From assembly GCF_017347095.1 (NCBI RefSeq), contig NZ_JADPRZ010000006.1:117268-181267 (forward strand): DNA of 64,000 bases, given 5' to 3'. The notes below the pieces were generated by a model. The model worked only from the letters and a program-made list of their open reading frames with translations. It searched no databases and was not told the DNA's origin. The DNA comes from Sporosarcina sp. E16_8. Lineage in GTDB: Bacteria > Bacillota > Bacilli > Bacillales_A > Planococcaceae. The translations under genes and the position numbers were made by a program. The number at the start of each line of letters is the position of its first letter. The first letter of the stretch is position 1. Shown piece after piece: positions 54,285-63,581 of the stretch.

Positions 54285-54425
54285 TTAACGTGTGGAAATA
54301 TCTCTTTCAGTATAAGCTTCCCTTAGCTGAAACTTCATTAGCTTTCCAGATGTGTTCCTAGGCAAAGCATCTATAAAAACCACTTTCTTAGATGCTTTGA
54401 AACGTCGAATTCGCTTGGGTGAAAT
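54285..54425 (-). pseudogene. 3' remnant of an acyl-CoA ligase gene
   Basis: Read on the minus strand, ISPKRIRRFKASKKVVFIDA then LPRNTSGKLMKFQLREAY is the end of the C-terminal domain of AMP-forming acyl-CoA ligases, including the catalytic Lys of the SGKLMK motif. Only about 45 codons remain; upstream sequence is the SDR gene. The body of the ligase was deleted or never came with this DNA. No function can be expected. Confidence 0.75.
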
Positions 54426-54435
54426 CCAATTGCAT

Positions 54436-55206
54436 TTATCTAGGTGACATACGGATGCTGCCATCCAGCCGAACAACTTCTCCGTTGATATACTCGTTTT
54501 CTATCATGAAAGATACCAAACTTGCATATTCGGATGGTCTTCCCAACCTTTTCGGGAACTCCACGGATTTCTCCAATTTCTCCACTACATGATCAGCCAA
54601 TGTGTCAGCGAGAGGTGTGCGAAATAGCCCCGGTGCAATCGTGTTCACCCGGATACCGAATGAAGACAGATCCCGTGCGGCCGGCAATGTCAATCCGACC
54701 ACCCCAGCTTTACTTGCACCATAAGCCGCTTGTCCCACCTGCCCTTCATACGCCGCAACAGATGCGGTATTGATAATAACACCTCGCTCTCCGGAATCCG
54801 TAAGTGGCTCGTTTTTCGCAATCTGCTCTGCCGCTAGCCGAAGTACATTAAATGTCCCGAACAAATTGATATCAACCACTCTTTTGAAATTTTCAAACGG
54901 AATCACACCTGAACGACCTATTATCTTTTGTGGTGTCCCTACTCCTGCACAATTGACACAAATATGGAGTGCGCCATGTTGTTCCATTGTTTTCTGGATT
55001 CCTGCTTGAACGGAAGCCTCATCTGATACGTTCACTACTGCATACGTAACGCTTTTTCCAAGTTCATTACATGCTTGTTGCGCTTTTTCTTCATTCAAAT
55101 CAAATATGACCACATTTGCCCCCTTTTCAGCCAATGCTTTTACGGTTCCTAACCCTAATCCGGATGCCCCCCCGGTTACGATCGCCACTTTATTTTCTAT
55201 ATTCAT
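54436..55206 (-). CDS. Short-chain dehydrogenase, 3-hydroxyacyl-CoA dehydrogenase type
   Basis: A 256-residue NAD-dependent oxidoreductase with the Rossmann loop TGGASGLG (11-18), NAG-like VNCAGVG, and the catalytic set Ser149, Tyr162, Lys166. Sequence resembles type II 3-hydroxyacyl-CoA dehydrogenases (HSD10-like), including the insertion SGERGVIINTASVAAYEGQVGQAAYGASK. It would produce the 3-ketoacyl-CoA used by the downstream thiolase. The start is the ATG after GGGGG at about eight bases. Confidence 0.88.
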   Translation of the reverse strand: MNIENKVAIVTGGASGLGLGTVKALAEKGANVVIFDLNEEKAQQACNELGKSVTYAVVNVSDEASVQAGIQKTMEQHGALHICVNCAGVGTPQKIIGRSGVIPFENFKRVVDINLFGTFNVLRLAAEQIAKNEPLTDSGERGVIINTASVAAYEGQVGQAAYGASKAGVVGLTLPAARDLSSFGIRVNTIAPGLFRTPLADTLADHVVEKLEKSVEFPKRLGRPSEYASLVSFMIENEYINGEVVRLDGSIRMSPR

Positions 55207-55227
55207 TTTGAATGTCCCCCTTTTATC

Positions 55228-56046
55228 CTAATGAAATTTCCCCTTTACCTGCTTTAACGTCGCTACTATAAGAAAGCTAACAATTACTAATAAGACCCAT
55301 GAACTCACCTTTCCTAGATGAACAAGACTCCATGCAGCGGTTTGGTTTGGATAGTTCCAAGCTCCAAAGAACGTTGCAATATTTTCGGCTATCCATATAA
55401 AAAAGCCAATGAGCACAAAAGAAAGTACGAGCGGCATACGGTAACGAGTTCCGTCAACCACGTATGTGGCCCATGATTGCCAAAAGACGATAATTACGAG
55501 TCCAGATAGCCACCAACGAACGTCAATCCAAAAATGGTGGATGAAAAAGTTCAAATAAATAGCTGCTGCAAGAGATACAACTACAAAAAACGGCGTCCAC
55601 TTAACCAGTTCAACCTTAAATCTCCTCCATGCCTGGCAAAGATAACTCGCTACACTTGCGTACATAAATCCGCTATACAAAGGCACTTCAAAAATTTTGA
55701 AATATCCTTCCTCTGGATATGACCAGGAACCCATATGTACCTTGAATAGTTCAAGAGCAAGTCCAATAAAGTGGAACAATGTAATGACCTTTAGTTCATC
55801 ACGTGTTTCAAGCCCAGAACGCACCATCCACCACTGCATCAGAAGGAAGATGATGAGCAGCCAGTCATACCGCGGTAAGAAGGGAAGTGGTACGATTTGT
55901 GTAAGAGCCAAAGAGGCAAAAATAACGACAGGGAATAAACAAGATCGTGCTTGTTCCCAACCAAAATGAATAAGTTGTTTTAGCGCTCTCATGATTTGTA
56001 CCCTCAAAGGTTTTTTATGAAAATCATTTTGGACCGTTACATTCAT
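55228..56046 (-). CDS. DUF817 family membrane protein
   Basis: A 272-residue protein with seven or eight hydrophobic segments. FGWEQARSCLFPVVIFASLALTQIV, KVHMGSWSYPEEGYFKIFEVPLYSGFMYASVASYLCQAWRRF and ENIATFFGAWNYPNQTAAW are characteristic of DUF817. Function is unknown. It precedes the SDR gene by 21 bp on the same strand. Confidence 0.88.
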   Translation of the reverse strand: MNVTVQNDFHKKPLRVQIMRALKQLIHFGWEQARSCLFPVVIFASLALTQIVPLPFLPRYDWLLIIFLLMQWWMVRSGLETRDELKVITLFHFIGLALELFKVHMGSWSYPEEGYFKIFEVPLYSGFMYASVASYLCQAWRRFKVELVKWTPFFVVVSLAAAIYLNFFIHHFWIDVRWWLSGLVIIVFWQSWATYVVDGTRYRMPLVLSFVLIGFFIWIAENIATFFGAWNYPNQTAAWSLVHLGKVSSWVLLVIVSFLIVATLKQVKGKFH

Positions 56047-56132
56047 AAGTAGCTCCTTTTTTATAGCTTTAATTACTTGGATTTACTGGAAAAAATTAAC
56101 CATTCCTATCAACGTTAACTATTCCCATGATA

Positions 56133-56354
56133 TTAATCTTGGTTACCCAAATCACTTCGGTATTCTAAAATATCCCCAGGTTGACAGTCCAAGGCTTTAC
56201 AAATCGCCTCTAATGTTGATAGTCGAATCGCCTTGGCCTTTCCATTTTTCAATATAGAAATGTTAGCCATCGTTATTCCAACCCGCTCAGATAGTTCTGT
56301 AACACTCATTTTCCTTTTAGCCAACATCACATCAATATTGATTATAATCGCCAC
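56133..56354 (-). CDS. yozG: XRE-family small regulator, YozG-like
   Basis: A 73-residue protein that is almost entirely a Cro/CI helix-turn-helix (MSVTELSERVGITMANISILKNGKAKAIRLSTLEAICKALDCQPGDILEY). It is nearly the same as B. subtilis YozG as I recall it. The GTG used here is eight bases after GAGG; an upstream in-frame GTG overlaps that site. It is 10 bp downstream of a DUF2975 gene, the same pair as yoaS-yozG, and probably controls that operon. Confidence 0.9.
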   Translation of the reverse strand: MAIIINIDVMLAKRKMSVTELSERVGITMANISILKNGKAKAIRLSTLEAICKALDCQPGDILEYRSDLGNQD

Positions 56355-56364
56355 TTTTTTCACC

Positions 56365-56847
56365 TCAGACTATTAAGTCATTTTCTGATTTTATATCGAT
56401 GGCTACTTGTAAAAGCCTTTGAAGAACAGCAGCGAAGACTGCAATTACCATAGATGCAAATATAATGACCAATCCGATTATTATGATACCTGGGGCGTCA
56501 TCAATCTCCGCCACGAGATAAAAGAGTGGCATCCCTACCACATACAAAATACTGATTATGATTGCACAGTACTTGATTTTCTTTAAAGATTTTACAGATA
56601 ACTCCGAAAAGGCTTTGTTCTTGTCAATATAACTTAAAAGTTTAAAAGCTTGATACAGAGCAAAGTAAAAAGGAATCGCGGCTGCATACAAATCGATTAA
56701 TACGAGATATTTCATATAAGCAATATCTGGATACAATTCTGCTGCAAAACCAGCTATCTCAGGCACCAATAATATGCACAAAGCAAGAACTGGGATTCCA
56801 ATAAGAATAATAGCTATTTTTAAAAAGAGTGTTGTTCCTCGTCTCAT
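56365..56847 (-). CDS. yoaS: DUF2975 membrane protein, YoaS-like
   Basis: A 160-residue protein with four hydrophobic segments (about 8-30, 44-66, 93-115, 122-146). Length and the central FALYQAFKLLSYIDKNKAFSELSVKSLKKIKYCAI block are typical of DUF2975. Function is unknown; members are often paired with a YozG-type regulator, which could be inhibited at the membrane. The start is the ATG eight bases after GAGG. Confidence 0.88.
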   Translation of the reverse strand: MRRGTTLFLKIAIILIGIPVLALCILLVPEIAGFAAELYPDIAYMKYLVLIDLYAAAIPFYFALYQAFKLLSYIDKNKAFSELSVKSLKKIKYCAIIISILYVVGMPLFYLVAEIDDAPGIIIIGLVIIFASMVIAVFAAVLQRLLQVAIDIKSENDLIV

Positions 56848-57501
56848 AAAAAGCACCTCACAAATTAATTATTAATTTTACTTTAACATATAATTTATTG
56901 ATTAACAATAAATCATTATCCCTATTCAACAGATTATCATTGTTATCTTAATATTATTTTCATTTTTAACAAAGATAAAAAGCACTCCTCTTAGGAGAAA
57001 ACAGCAAACTGATACACTCTTACGGTCTTATTATACGTCGCGTTACAATGTTATTTTCAAGCGTCGGATTGATCAATCTCTTCATTTCCACGTAACGGGT
57101 GGAGTCCCTTCAATCGTATGTTATTTGACATTGTTCATAAAGCAACAGTCTTTTAGCCCAGCAAAAACTGCCCCATCTATTCCAAGTGTGTAAATGGGTA
57201 TGACCTGCTCATTTCGATGAATCTCATGACGAACAATTTTCTTCTCGCCATTCGTTTTAATCGTTTCTTATCCAAAGAAAATAACCGGAAGAGTTGTGCT
57301 CCCCCGATTACCCCTACTGCTACCAGAGCCTCTAATGCTCATCGTTCTTTTTGCGATTCTCCATTGACATAATCTGAACGTTTTATGTTTGATGGTATTC
57401 GTGTCCAGTGTAACGGCCAATTGTATGATAAAGAATAGGAACTAATTGACACGCTATCTTTCATATTTTTTAATTTCATTTCCGGTAAACTTTTGCAAAC
57501 T
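56848..57501. other. Gene-poor region with a decayed reading frame
   Basis: No intact gene is seen. On the minus strand around 57300-57100 the frames read PVIFFG, ETIKTNGEKKIVRHEIHRNE and QVIPIYTLGIDGAVFAGLKD with stops between, which looks like a pseudogene of unknown family. AT-rich sequence upstream of yoaS should hold its promoter. Confidence 0.4.
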
Positions 57502-57552
57502 AAAAAAGAATGGTTATGTATGCGAAAAAACATACATAACCATTCTTTTTTT
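57502..57552. terminator. Bidirectional terminator
   Basis: AAAAAAGAATGGTTATGTATG pairs perfectly with CATACATAACCATTCTTTTTT. It lies 11 bp after the stop of the small membrane-protein gene. Confidence 0.9.
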
Positions 57553-57562
57553 ATTGACATTT

Positions 57563-57841
57563 TTATACAATCAAATCCCTATTAAAATAGACAATCACAA
57601 TAGTACATAGAGAAATAACTAAAAATATACCTAGTGATATTAGTTGCCAATTTTTATTTTCATTCAACTTTTTGGTTGGTGAAAGTTTAATAATAAGTGA
57701 TACTAGTCCAGAAATGATAAAAAACAATAAAATACTCAGTTTATCCGAAAATAAAATAGTCAAAGTAACGCCACTATATAAAATAGCTAGAATCAAATAG
57801 ATATAATCAATCCCCCTAGTAGTAACTTTAGAAACAAGCAA
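57563..57841 (-). CDS. Small membrane protein of unknown function
   Basis: A 92-residue protein with three hydrophobic segments (about 12-31, 35-52, 66-86) and a basic loop (SPTKKLNENKNW). Not recognised. The start is a TTG with a poor ribosome binding site, so the true start is uncertain; the strong terminator right after its stop supports expression. Confidence 0.55.
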   Translation of the reverse strand: MLVSKVTTRGIDYIYLILAILYSGVTLTILFSDKLSILLFFIISGLVSLIIKLSPTKKLNENKNWQLISLGIFLVISLCTIVIVYFNRDLIV

Positions 57842-58021
57842 TTCATCAGACCCAATTCCTTAATTATGATACGTTCAAAACTAAGGATAAGTTTCATTAA
57901 TTGATAATTAACTGCTTTGAATTATAGCACACTAGGAAATTGAAAGCGACTCAATCCTGAGTATAAAGATAACCTCCAATCAAAGGGCGCTTCAATTCAA
58001 CGAGCCTTATTGTTCTCAGAT

Positions 58022-58129
58022 TTACAACACACGAGTAATACGTGTACGAATCTGTTCTTTCTTCGTTTCTGTTTCCAACTCACGGAACAGTACACGATCA
58101 CCCTTTTGTAAGTTAAGTTTTAAAATCAC
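58022..58129 (-). CDS. Possible small protein or relic (35 aa)
   Basis: GTG start five bases after AGGAG, coding MILKLNLQKGDRVLFREL and ETETKKEQIRTRITRVL. The KGDRVLFREL phrase looks like the end of a small beta-barrel domain (ASCH- or DUF3850-like), so it may be the 3' remnant of a larger gene. The rest of 57842-58206 shows nothing. Confidence 0.3.
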   Translation of the reverse strand: MILKLNLQKGDRVLFRELETETKKEQIRTRITRVL

Positions 58130-58206
58130 AGAATCTCCTGTCTTTCACGTTGTATAGTTTATAACAGACCTTGTCGCGCGAACCCGTTAGCTTAGTAATA
58201 GTTTAT

Positions 58207-58569
58207 TTATTCACCTGCCATATAGCCAATTACTTCATTGATATCGGGGTCAACAAGTATTAAAGGTGTACCGACTACACTATTCTCTTTGTCTTCAAAT
58301 GAAACGATTAATATCTCTTTTCCTTCATAAGTTTTATCCAACAACTCATAGCTATTATCAGCAATAACTTTCTTAACTTCCCCACTTTCCCATTCTTCTT
58401 TAGCTGTGTCATTCCAACCTTTTTCTTCGATAAACTCCCAAGCAATTTTTCTAACATTTTCATACCTATCTGAATCAGTGATATTCCCTACATCTTGGTT
58501 ATTCGAACAACCAACGATCAACAATGTCAAAAGTGCTGTTATTGTTAAAAATAAAAACTTCAACTTCAT
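58207..58569 (-). CDS. Small lipoprotein of unknown function
   Basis: A 120-residue secreted lipoprotein with signal peptide and lipobox IVGC (Cys21). The mature part is acidic with a central helix (YENVRKIAWEFIEEKGWNDTAKEEW) and a beta-rich end (KEILIVSFEDKENSVVGTPLILVDPDINEVIGYMAGE), a pattern also seen in small peptidase-propeptide-like lipoproteins. No family was recognised. The start is the ATG of MKLKFLFL; its ribosome binding site is weak. Confidence 0.75.
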   Translation of the reverse strand: MKLKFLFLTITALLTLLIVGCSNNQDVGNITDSDRYENVRKIAWEFIEEKGWNDTAKEEWESGEVKKVIADNSYELLDKTYEGKEILIVSFEDKENSVVGTPLILVDPDINEVIGYMAGE

Positions 58570-59121
58570 ATATTTTTCACCCACTTTTCTAATGAGTCGT
58601 TAATAATTTATTAATATATTGCTAATTATATAATAAGGTAGCAATCTTGTGATTTTATTATTAATTCACATTTTGCGTTTGTCGATTCGCTAATTGCCGC
58701 ACTTTTTCTTGTAGGAGATTTCAGCTCGGATGAATACGACTTTCAGATTCACCCCGATTATGCTAAGTAACACCAGAATTGGTTTCATCATCGTCAATCG
58801 AGAGTGAAATTCCCCTGTCAAAATCCCACAGGCAAAGATAATCCTGATTTTTGCGCTGACAGTCGTGACCGTTTATTGCATCGTCAAGAAGATACAACAG
58901 GAAGAGTTACTTATATATATATATTTGCCTTGAAAACGTAAAAACTATGGTACCTGCCGCAACTTTTTATAAATATACAACTTATTAAAATCCTGTCAGT
59001 AGTATCTTCATTACTGATAGATTAATAAAACTTAGAAGAATTAAAAAATGAATATAAGAAATTTTGATAAATATAAGACTAGTGATATACAATTTGTAGT
59101 GTGGATGATTGTAGCACATTC
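58570..59121. other. Gene-free stretch with possible decayed coding sequence
   Basis: On the plus strand 58718-58915 one frame reads DFSSDEYDFQIHPDYAK, stop, HQNWFHHRQSRVKFPCQNPT and GKDNPDFCADSRDRLLHRQED, without start or family. A (TA)n run follows near 58915. No promoter of note or hairpin was found. Confidence 0.35.
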
Positions 59122-59604
59122 TTAACTAGGGGTATCTTCTATTGCCTTGTTCTTTAGTACTTCTGTTATTGCCGCTTCAATTTCCTCATACCCCGTACAG
59201 CGACAAATATTGGATTGCAGCCAGTCTTTGATTTGATATTCATTAGCATTGGGGTATAATTCGGCTAAAGCATGACAATTCATAATAAATCCGGATGTAC
59301 AGTAGCCACATTGGAATGCAAACTGCTTTACAAACGCTTGTTGTATTGGTGTATCTATAAGCCCTTCAATTGTTGTAACTTGGTGGTCTACAGCTTCAAT
59401 TGATAACGTTAGACAAGATTTCATTGGTCTCCCGTCAAAATTGATTGTGCAGGCACCACAATCGCCATTTTCACAACCTGGCTTTGCTCCAGTTAGTCCT
59501 AGTTCCTCCCGTAACGTGTTTAACAATGTAGCAGCTGGTCTGACGTAGATACGTTTTTTTTCACCATTAACCGTCAATTCGACCATTTGTTTCAAAAACT
59601 TCAT
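59122..59604 (-). CDS. Molybdenum hydroxylase, [2Fe-2S] subunit
   Basis: A 160-residue iron-sulfur subunit of the xanthine dehydrogenase/CO dehydrogenase family. The ferredoxin-type cluster is held by Cys44, Cys49, Cys52 and Cys64 (GCENGDCGACTI, SCLTL) and the second cluster by Cys99, Cys102, Cys134 and Cys136 (CGYCTSGF, CRCTGY). It relays electrons from the molybdenum site to FAD. Its start overlaps the FAD gene by 4 bp; a TTG three codons in, nine bases after AAGGGGG, is an alternative start. Confidence 0.93.
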   Translation of the reverse strand: MKFLKQMVELTVNGEKKRIYVRPAATLLNTLREELGLTGAKPGCENGDCGACTINFDGRPMKSCLTLSIEAVDHQVTTIEGLIDTPIQQAFVKQFAFQCGYCTSGFIMNCHALAELYPNANEYQIKDWLQSNICRCTGYEEIEAAITEVLKNKAIEDTPS

Positions 59605-60440
59605 CCCCCTTTAAGTTCAGCTATTGATTCTTCCAACACATTCCGTAAAACAAATTCTCGGTAAGCAGCAGAGCCCTCTGCATCGCCCAGTAGTGGCGCT
59701 GGTAGTTGGCTGATTGCATTGGTGATCCTTTCCTGCACAGACCAATCCTGATTATTTAATGCATCTTCCACACTGTTGGAACGAAACGGAAAATCACATA
59801 AACCGCTAAAGGCAAAACGCGCTTGCTCCCCTGTCTTTAATGCAGATACAGTTAACAACGGGTAGCCAATTCGATCAATTCTTGTCATCTTTTTACTTAC
59901 GTAAGGCAAATCTAAAAATTGTTTTTTTACCAATACCTGTACAACAAAAGATCCAGGGGCTAGCAGCATATGTTTATCAAATACTTGTTGAATAGGTATT
60001 TCATTGATGCCATTATCACCCGCAATCACTAAATCACAGTCCGTTAATAATAATGGAAGGACCGCTTCTTTGTATTTAATAGTCCCGCAAATATTTCCTC
60101 CGATTGTAATTTTCTCCCTTGAAGTATGATCGGCAATCCGACTGCAGGTTTTTCCCAGCAGAGGAAACTCGGGCATTTCCTGAAGCTGCGCCAAGGGTAT
60201 AGACGAACCAATCACCAATCGATCACCTTGAAAACCCGTATACGTGCATTCCGGAATTGTTTTAATATCGATAACTGCCCTTGCTTCCGTATACAGGGAA
60301 TGTATTCGCATCATCGTAATAATTTCAGTGCCGCCATTATAAAAAATGGGTTCTTTCCCCTTAGCATGCAACTCACCAAACATCTCTAGCGCTTCGGAAA
60401 TCGAATGCGGGCGATGGTACTCAAAATTTATTGATATCAT
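59601..60440 (-). CDS. Molybdenum hydroxylase, FAD subunit
   Basis: A 279-residue FAD-binding subunit of the CO dehydrogenase medium-chain type. The N-terminal motif is FEYHRPHSISEALEM and the flavin loops are NGGTEI (about 32) and the TIGGNICGTI block (about 110). The start is the ATG of MISINFEYH, five bases after a run of seven G; the frame upstream overlaps the large subunit gene and is not needed. It sits between the large and iron-sulfur subunit genes with overlaps on both sides. Confidence 0.92.
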   Translation of the reverse strand: MISINFEYHRPHSISEALEMFGELHAKGKEPIFYNGGTEIITMMRIHSLYTEARAVIDIKTIPECTYTGFQGDRLVIGSSIPLAQLQEMPEFPLLGKTCSRIADHTSREKITIGGNICGTIKYKEAVLPLLLTDCDLVIAGDNGINEIPIQQVFDKHMLLAPGSFVVQVLVKKQFLDLPYVSKKMTRIDRIGYPLLTVSALKTGEQARFAFSGLCDFPFRSNSVEDALNNQDWSVQERITNAISQLPAPLLGDAEGSAAYREFVLRNVLEESIAELKGG

Positions 60441-62754
60441 AAACGCCCCCCCTTTTTTGTCTCCAAATGGATTCTGGAACAATTGGCAATTGATTAATTG
60501 GAACACCCGCTGCAGCGGATAGGCTGTTTGCCAGAGCTGCAGGCATACCAATTACACCATGTTCTCCCAAACCCCTAGCGCCATAAGGGCCATCTGATTG
60601 CGGTGTTTCCAAAAACTCAACAATATACTTCGGATTTTCATTGTATCGAATTGTTTTATAGGTGCGGAATTGGTTGTTTAAAACAATCCCATTTTCATCA
60701 AAAGTAAACCCTTCCCTACTTGCCCAACTTAGTCCCATGCACATTGCCCCGGTTACCTGTCCACGGGCACCTTTAGGATTAATAACCTTTCCAACATCAA
60801 GTACTGTGACTGCCTTTGTAATTTTATAAAAAAATGTTTTCGTATCAAATTCCACCTCAACTGCCTGTGCACCAACCGTCCAGGCTGGTCCAGGAACCCC
60901 TTTTCCCGTCTGTGGGTCCTTTTTGGTTAGATGGTTCATCATGAAGCTGCCGTGTCCAATAACCAAGCTTCCGACAGCGTTCCCATTTTCATATTTGTAG
61001 CCATGGGCAACATCTTTTACATTTACATTGGATTTCGGATTGCTTTTTAAATATACTCTGGCTTCTCCTACTTCTAATTCCTCCGGTTTACATCGTAATG
61101 CATATGCAGCATTGTTTTTCAGCTGTCGCTTTGCGTCTTCCGCTGCTTCTAAAACTGCATTTCCAGCCATAAAAGTGGCAGTGCTCGCCACCGTCTTCCA
61201 ATGCCTAGGACTTGTCTGTGTATCCACTTCCATCTTGACATGAATTTTACTTTCATCTACTTTCATACTTTCAGCAAGCAATTGAGTAAGTGTTGTTTTG
61301 GTTCCTTGGCCCATTTCGACCACTCCAACATTTAAATTCATGGTACCATCCTTGTTAAAAGTAATAATAGCCCCTGTTGAAGCATTTGTTGGCGACATAG
61401 ATGTTTTCCATAAAGAACTAATGCCCTTTGCTTTGATGATCCTATCGGAAATAGGAACTACTTGCCCCTCTTCCCAGTTAATTAATTCTTTCACACGTTC
61501 CAAGCATTTTGCAGTGTTTCCAATATTGCCTTTTGTTAATGGTGCTTGGGAAGGTGTTGTATCACCTGGTTTTATTGCATTTTTTATGCGTAACTCCATA
61601 GGATCTATTTTCAACTTATTCGCCAGGATTTCCATTGCCCGTTCTATGGCAAATCCCAATTCGCTATGCCCATAGCCGCGGAATGAAGTGGAGTAGGGGT
61701 GATTCGTATATACACAGTAAGAATCGCACCATACATGATTAATCTTATATGGCCCTGTGCAATTTAGCGCAGCGGTGGTAGTAATATCTGACGCCTCGTC
61801 TACATAGGCTCCGGAATCAAACAAAAACTTGATTTCCGCCATAATTAATTCGCCTTGATTCGTTGCCCCAAGCTTTACATTTGCACTCATTCCAATATGT
61901 ACAGGTGAACTAACCATGTCATCTTCCCTTGTATTTGTTAGCGTGACTAACTTTCCTCCCACCGCCTTAGATGCAGCATAGGCAATTAACTCTAGCTGGA
62001 TAGCAGCCTTCCCACCGAATGCCCCACCTACTAATGGGGTATGAACAATAACCTTATTTTCATTAATATTGAAATACTTGCCAATAGACTGTTTAATCGT
62101 GAATGGTGCTTGACTGGAAGAGTGGAGATATACCTCACCGCTTGGCAAAATTTCCGCACGAACGGAGCGCGTTTCCATTGCTGCATGGTCGGATTGCGGG
62201 AAGGATACATCTATTTCAACTGTAATATCACTAAGTGTTCGCCCCTCGTTAATATTCCCCTTGCGAACTGTGACATGATTAGATACATTGCGGGTTGGGT
62301 CAGGTCTTAATTCCTTCACTTGTGTATAATTTTTAAATTCTTCATGCACCAACGGATGTTTCCCCTCAAGCGCTTCCTCAACTGTATTTACTACCGGTAA
62401 TATCTCATATTCCACTTTTATAAACGTACATGCATTTTGCGCCTCATATTCCGTGTCTGCGACGACGACAGCTATTGGCTCACCAAAATAGCGTACTTTT
62501 TCCAATGCAAGGATAGGTCTATCCTCAATTGCCGATCCTGTTAAAATAGGGTAGTCCACCCCCGTAACTATCGCACGAACCCCAGGACATTTCTTTGCTT
62601 CCCTTACATCAATTGACTTAATAGTTGCATGCGCATGAGGGCTGGTTAGTAATTTTGCGTGTAATAGACCAGCAACTGAAAAATCATTCGTATACTTGGC
62701 CGCGCCCGTAACCTTATTATTCCCCTCTTTTCTCGGAACGCTTTTCCCAATCAT
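60421..62754 (-). CDS. Molybdenum hydroxylase, molybdopterin-binding large subunit (xanthine dehydrogenase family)
   Basis: A 777-residue catalytic subunit. The N-terminal hammerhead domain (GAAKYTNDFSVAGLLHAKLLTSPHAHA) is followed by the cofactor-binding domain with GGAFGGKAAIQLELIAYAAS, SFRGYGHSELGFAIE, EMGQGTKTTLTQLLAESM and the C-terminal GARGLGEHGVIG, in which the Glu takes the place of the catalytic glutamate. Purine oxidation is the usual role in Bacillus (PucD), but the gene order and lack of linked purine genes leave the substrate open. No CoxF/XdhC-type insertion factor is encoded in the window. Confidence 0.92.
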   Translation of the reverse strand: MIGKSVPRKEGNNKVTGAAKYTNDFSVAGLLHAKLLTSPHAHATIKSIDVREAKKCPGVRAIVTGVDYPILTGSAIEDRPILALEKVRYFGEPIAVVVADTEYEAQNACTFIKVEYEILPVVNTVEEALEGKHPLVHEEFKNYTQVKELRPDPTRNVSNHVTVRKGNINEGRTLSDITVEIDVSFPQSDHAAMETRSVRAEILPSGEVYLHSSSQAPFTIKQSIGKYFNINENKVIVHTPLVGGAFGGKAAIQLELIAYAASKAVGGKLVTLTNTREDDMVSSPVHIGMSANVKLGATNQGELIMAEIKFLFDSGAYVDEASDITTTAALNCTGPYKINHVWCDSYCVYTNHPYSTSFRGYGHSELGFAIERAMEILANKLKIDPMELRIKNAIKPGDTTPSQAPLTKGNIGNTAKCLERVKELINWEEGQVVPISDRIIKAKGISSLWKTSMSPTNASTGAIITFNKDGTMNLNVGVVEMGQGTKTTLTQLLAESMKVDESKIHVKMEVDTQTSPRHWKTVASTATFMAGNAVLEAAEDAKRQLKNNAAYALRCKPEELEVGEARVYLKSNPKSNVNVKDVAHGYKYENGNAVGSLVIGHGSFMMNHLTKKDPQTGKGVPGPAWTVGAQAVEVEFDTKTFFYKITKAVTVLDVGKVINPKGARGQVTGAMCMGLSWASREGFTFDENGIVLNNQFRTYKTIRYNENPKYIVEFLETPQSDGPYGARGLGEHGVIGMPAALANSLSAAAGVPINQLPIVPESIWRQKRGGVYDINKF

Positions 62755-62908
62755 ATTATTCCTCCTATTTCATACCTCCCTATATCATTACCGCAAATAT
62801 TATCTGCCATACTGCAATTCCGATTTATGTAAGCGAAATAATGGTTACCTCAGAACAGGAGTTGTCATCCAATATATAGGAGGTTACAATAAATATGAGG
62901 TGAGTTAA

Positions 62909-63433
62909 ATGAAATATAAAAAAACATTGCTAATAGCATTGGGAATTGTTGCCCTGTGCTTAAGCGCATACCTTATTTTCAATCAATGGAATAAAGAAAG
63001 CGTAACAATCGAGGAGAAACCTGCTGTTCCGAAAGCTGGAGTTGTAATACCAGTAATTGAAATTGACGAAAAAAGAAAAATTCCAGTGGAAGAAGAATTT
63101 CCAACATCAATGGAAGAGTATGGGATACAAGAAGCAATTCATGGAATGAGCCATCAGAAAGTTAGTGCAGAAGATAAGTGGGGTTTCATTCCTATGACTC
63201 AAGATCGTGTTGCTCGTTTGATTGAAGTTGTCGAAGCAAATAAATATGTCAGCGCTCCAGTGTATTTGGACATTCTCAATCGTTGGGCAAGCAATGACTT
63301 TACTCGAGCAGATAAAGACCATAATGCCATTTGGGATTTGCAGGAAGGGAATATCGGAAAAGCTAGTGGATTGTTATCTATTGAGGAAGAAAGAGCGTTT
63401 ATTAAAAAACACTTCAAAATTGAAAATGAGTAA
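62909..63433 (+). CDS. DUF6241-like membrane-anchored protein
   Basis: A 174-residue protein with one N-terminal membrane helix (LLIALGIVALCLSAYLIF) and a mature domain featuring IQEAIHGMSHQKVSAEDKWGFIPMTQDRVARLIEVVEANKY and ILNRWASNDFTRADKDHNAIWDLQEGNIGKA. Many Bacillales have such proteins of unknown function (DUF6241 type, from memory). GAGGTG lies six bases before the ATG. It is divergent from the molybdenum hydroxylase operon. Confidence 0.8.
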   Translation: MKYKKTLLIALGIVALCLSAYLIFNQWNKESVTIEEKPAVPKAGVVIPVIEIDEKRKIPVEEEFPTSMEEYGIQEAIHGMSHQKVSAEDKWGFIPMTQDRVARLIEVVEANKYVSAPVYLDILNRWASNDFTRADKDHNAIWDLQEGNIGKASGLLSIEEERAFIKKHFKIENE

Positions 63434-63533
63434 CGTCAGCTAATGACCGGCGTTACTTTTGTAGTGTCTATCAATTAATATGATATAACACAGAAAAAGA
63501 AGGGGTTAATGCAATGAGTTGGCATGGTGTTAC

Positions 63534-63570
63534 GTAAGCGTAAAATCGCGATCACCTATTTTACGCTTAC
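63534..63570 (-). terminator. Hairpin after the integrase remnant
   Basis: GTAAGCGTAAAAT pairs perfectly with ATTTTACGCTTAC around an 11-base loop. No strong T-run follows on the minus strand. Confidence 0.6.
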
Positions 63571-63581
63571 ATTTCTTCTAA

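Noticed and set aside
57339..57560. Minus-strand open frame of 73 codons next to the small membrane protein
   Set aside because: Its first third is the terminator hairpin itself and the rest has low-complexity composition; no ribosome binding site is seen.
62828..62841. cre-like sequence TGTAAGCGAAATAA before the molybdenum hydroxylase
   Set aside because: It misses two fixed positions of the cre consensus (the T after CGN and the C near the end).
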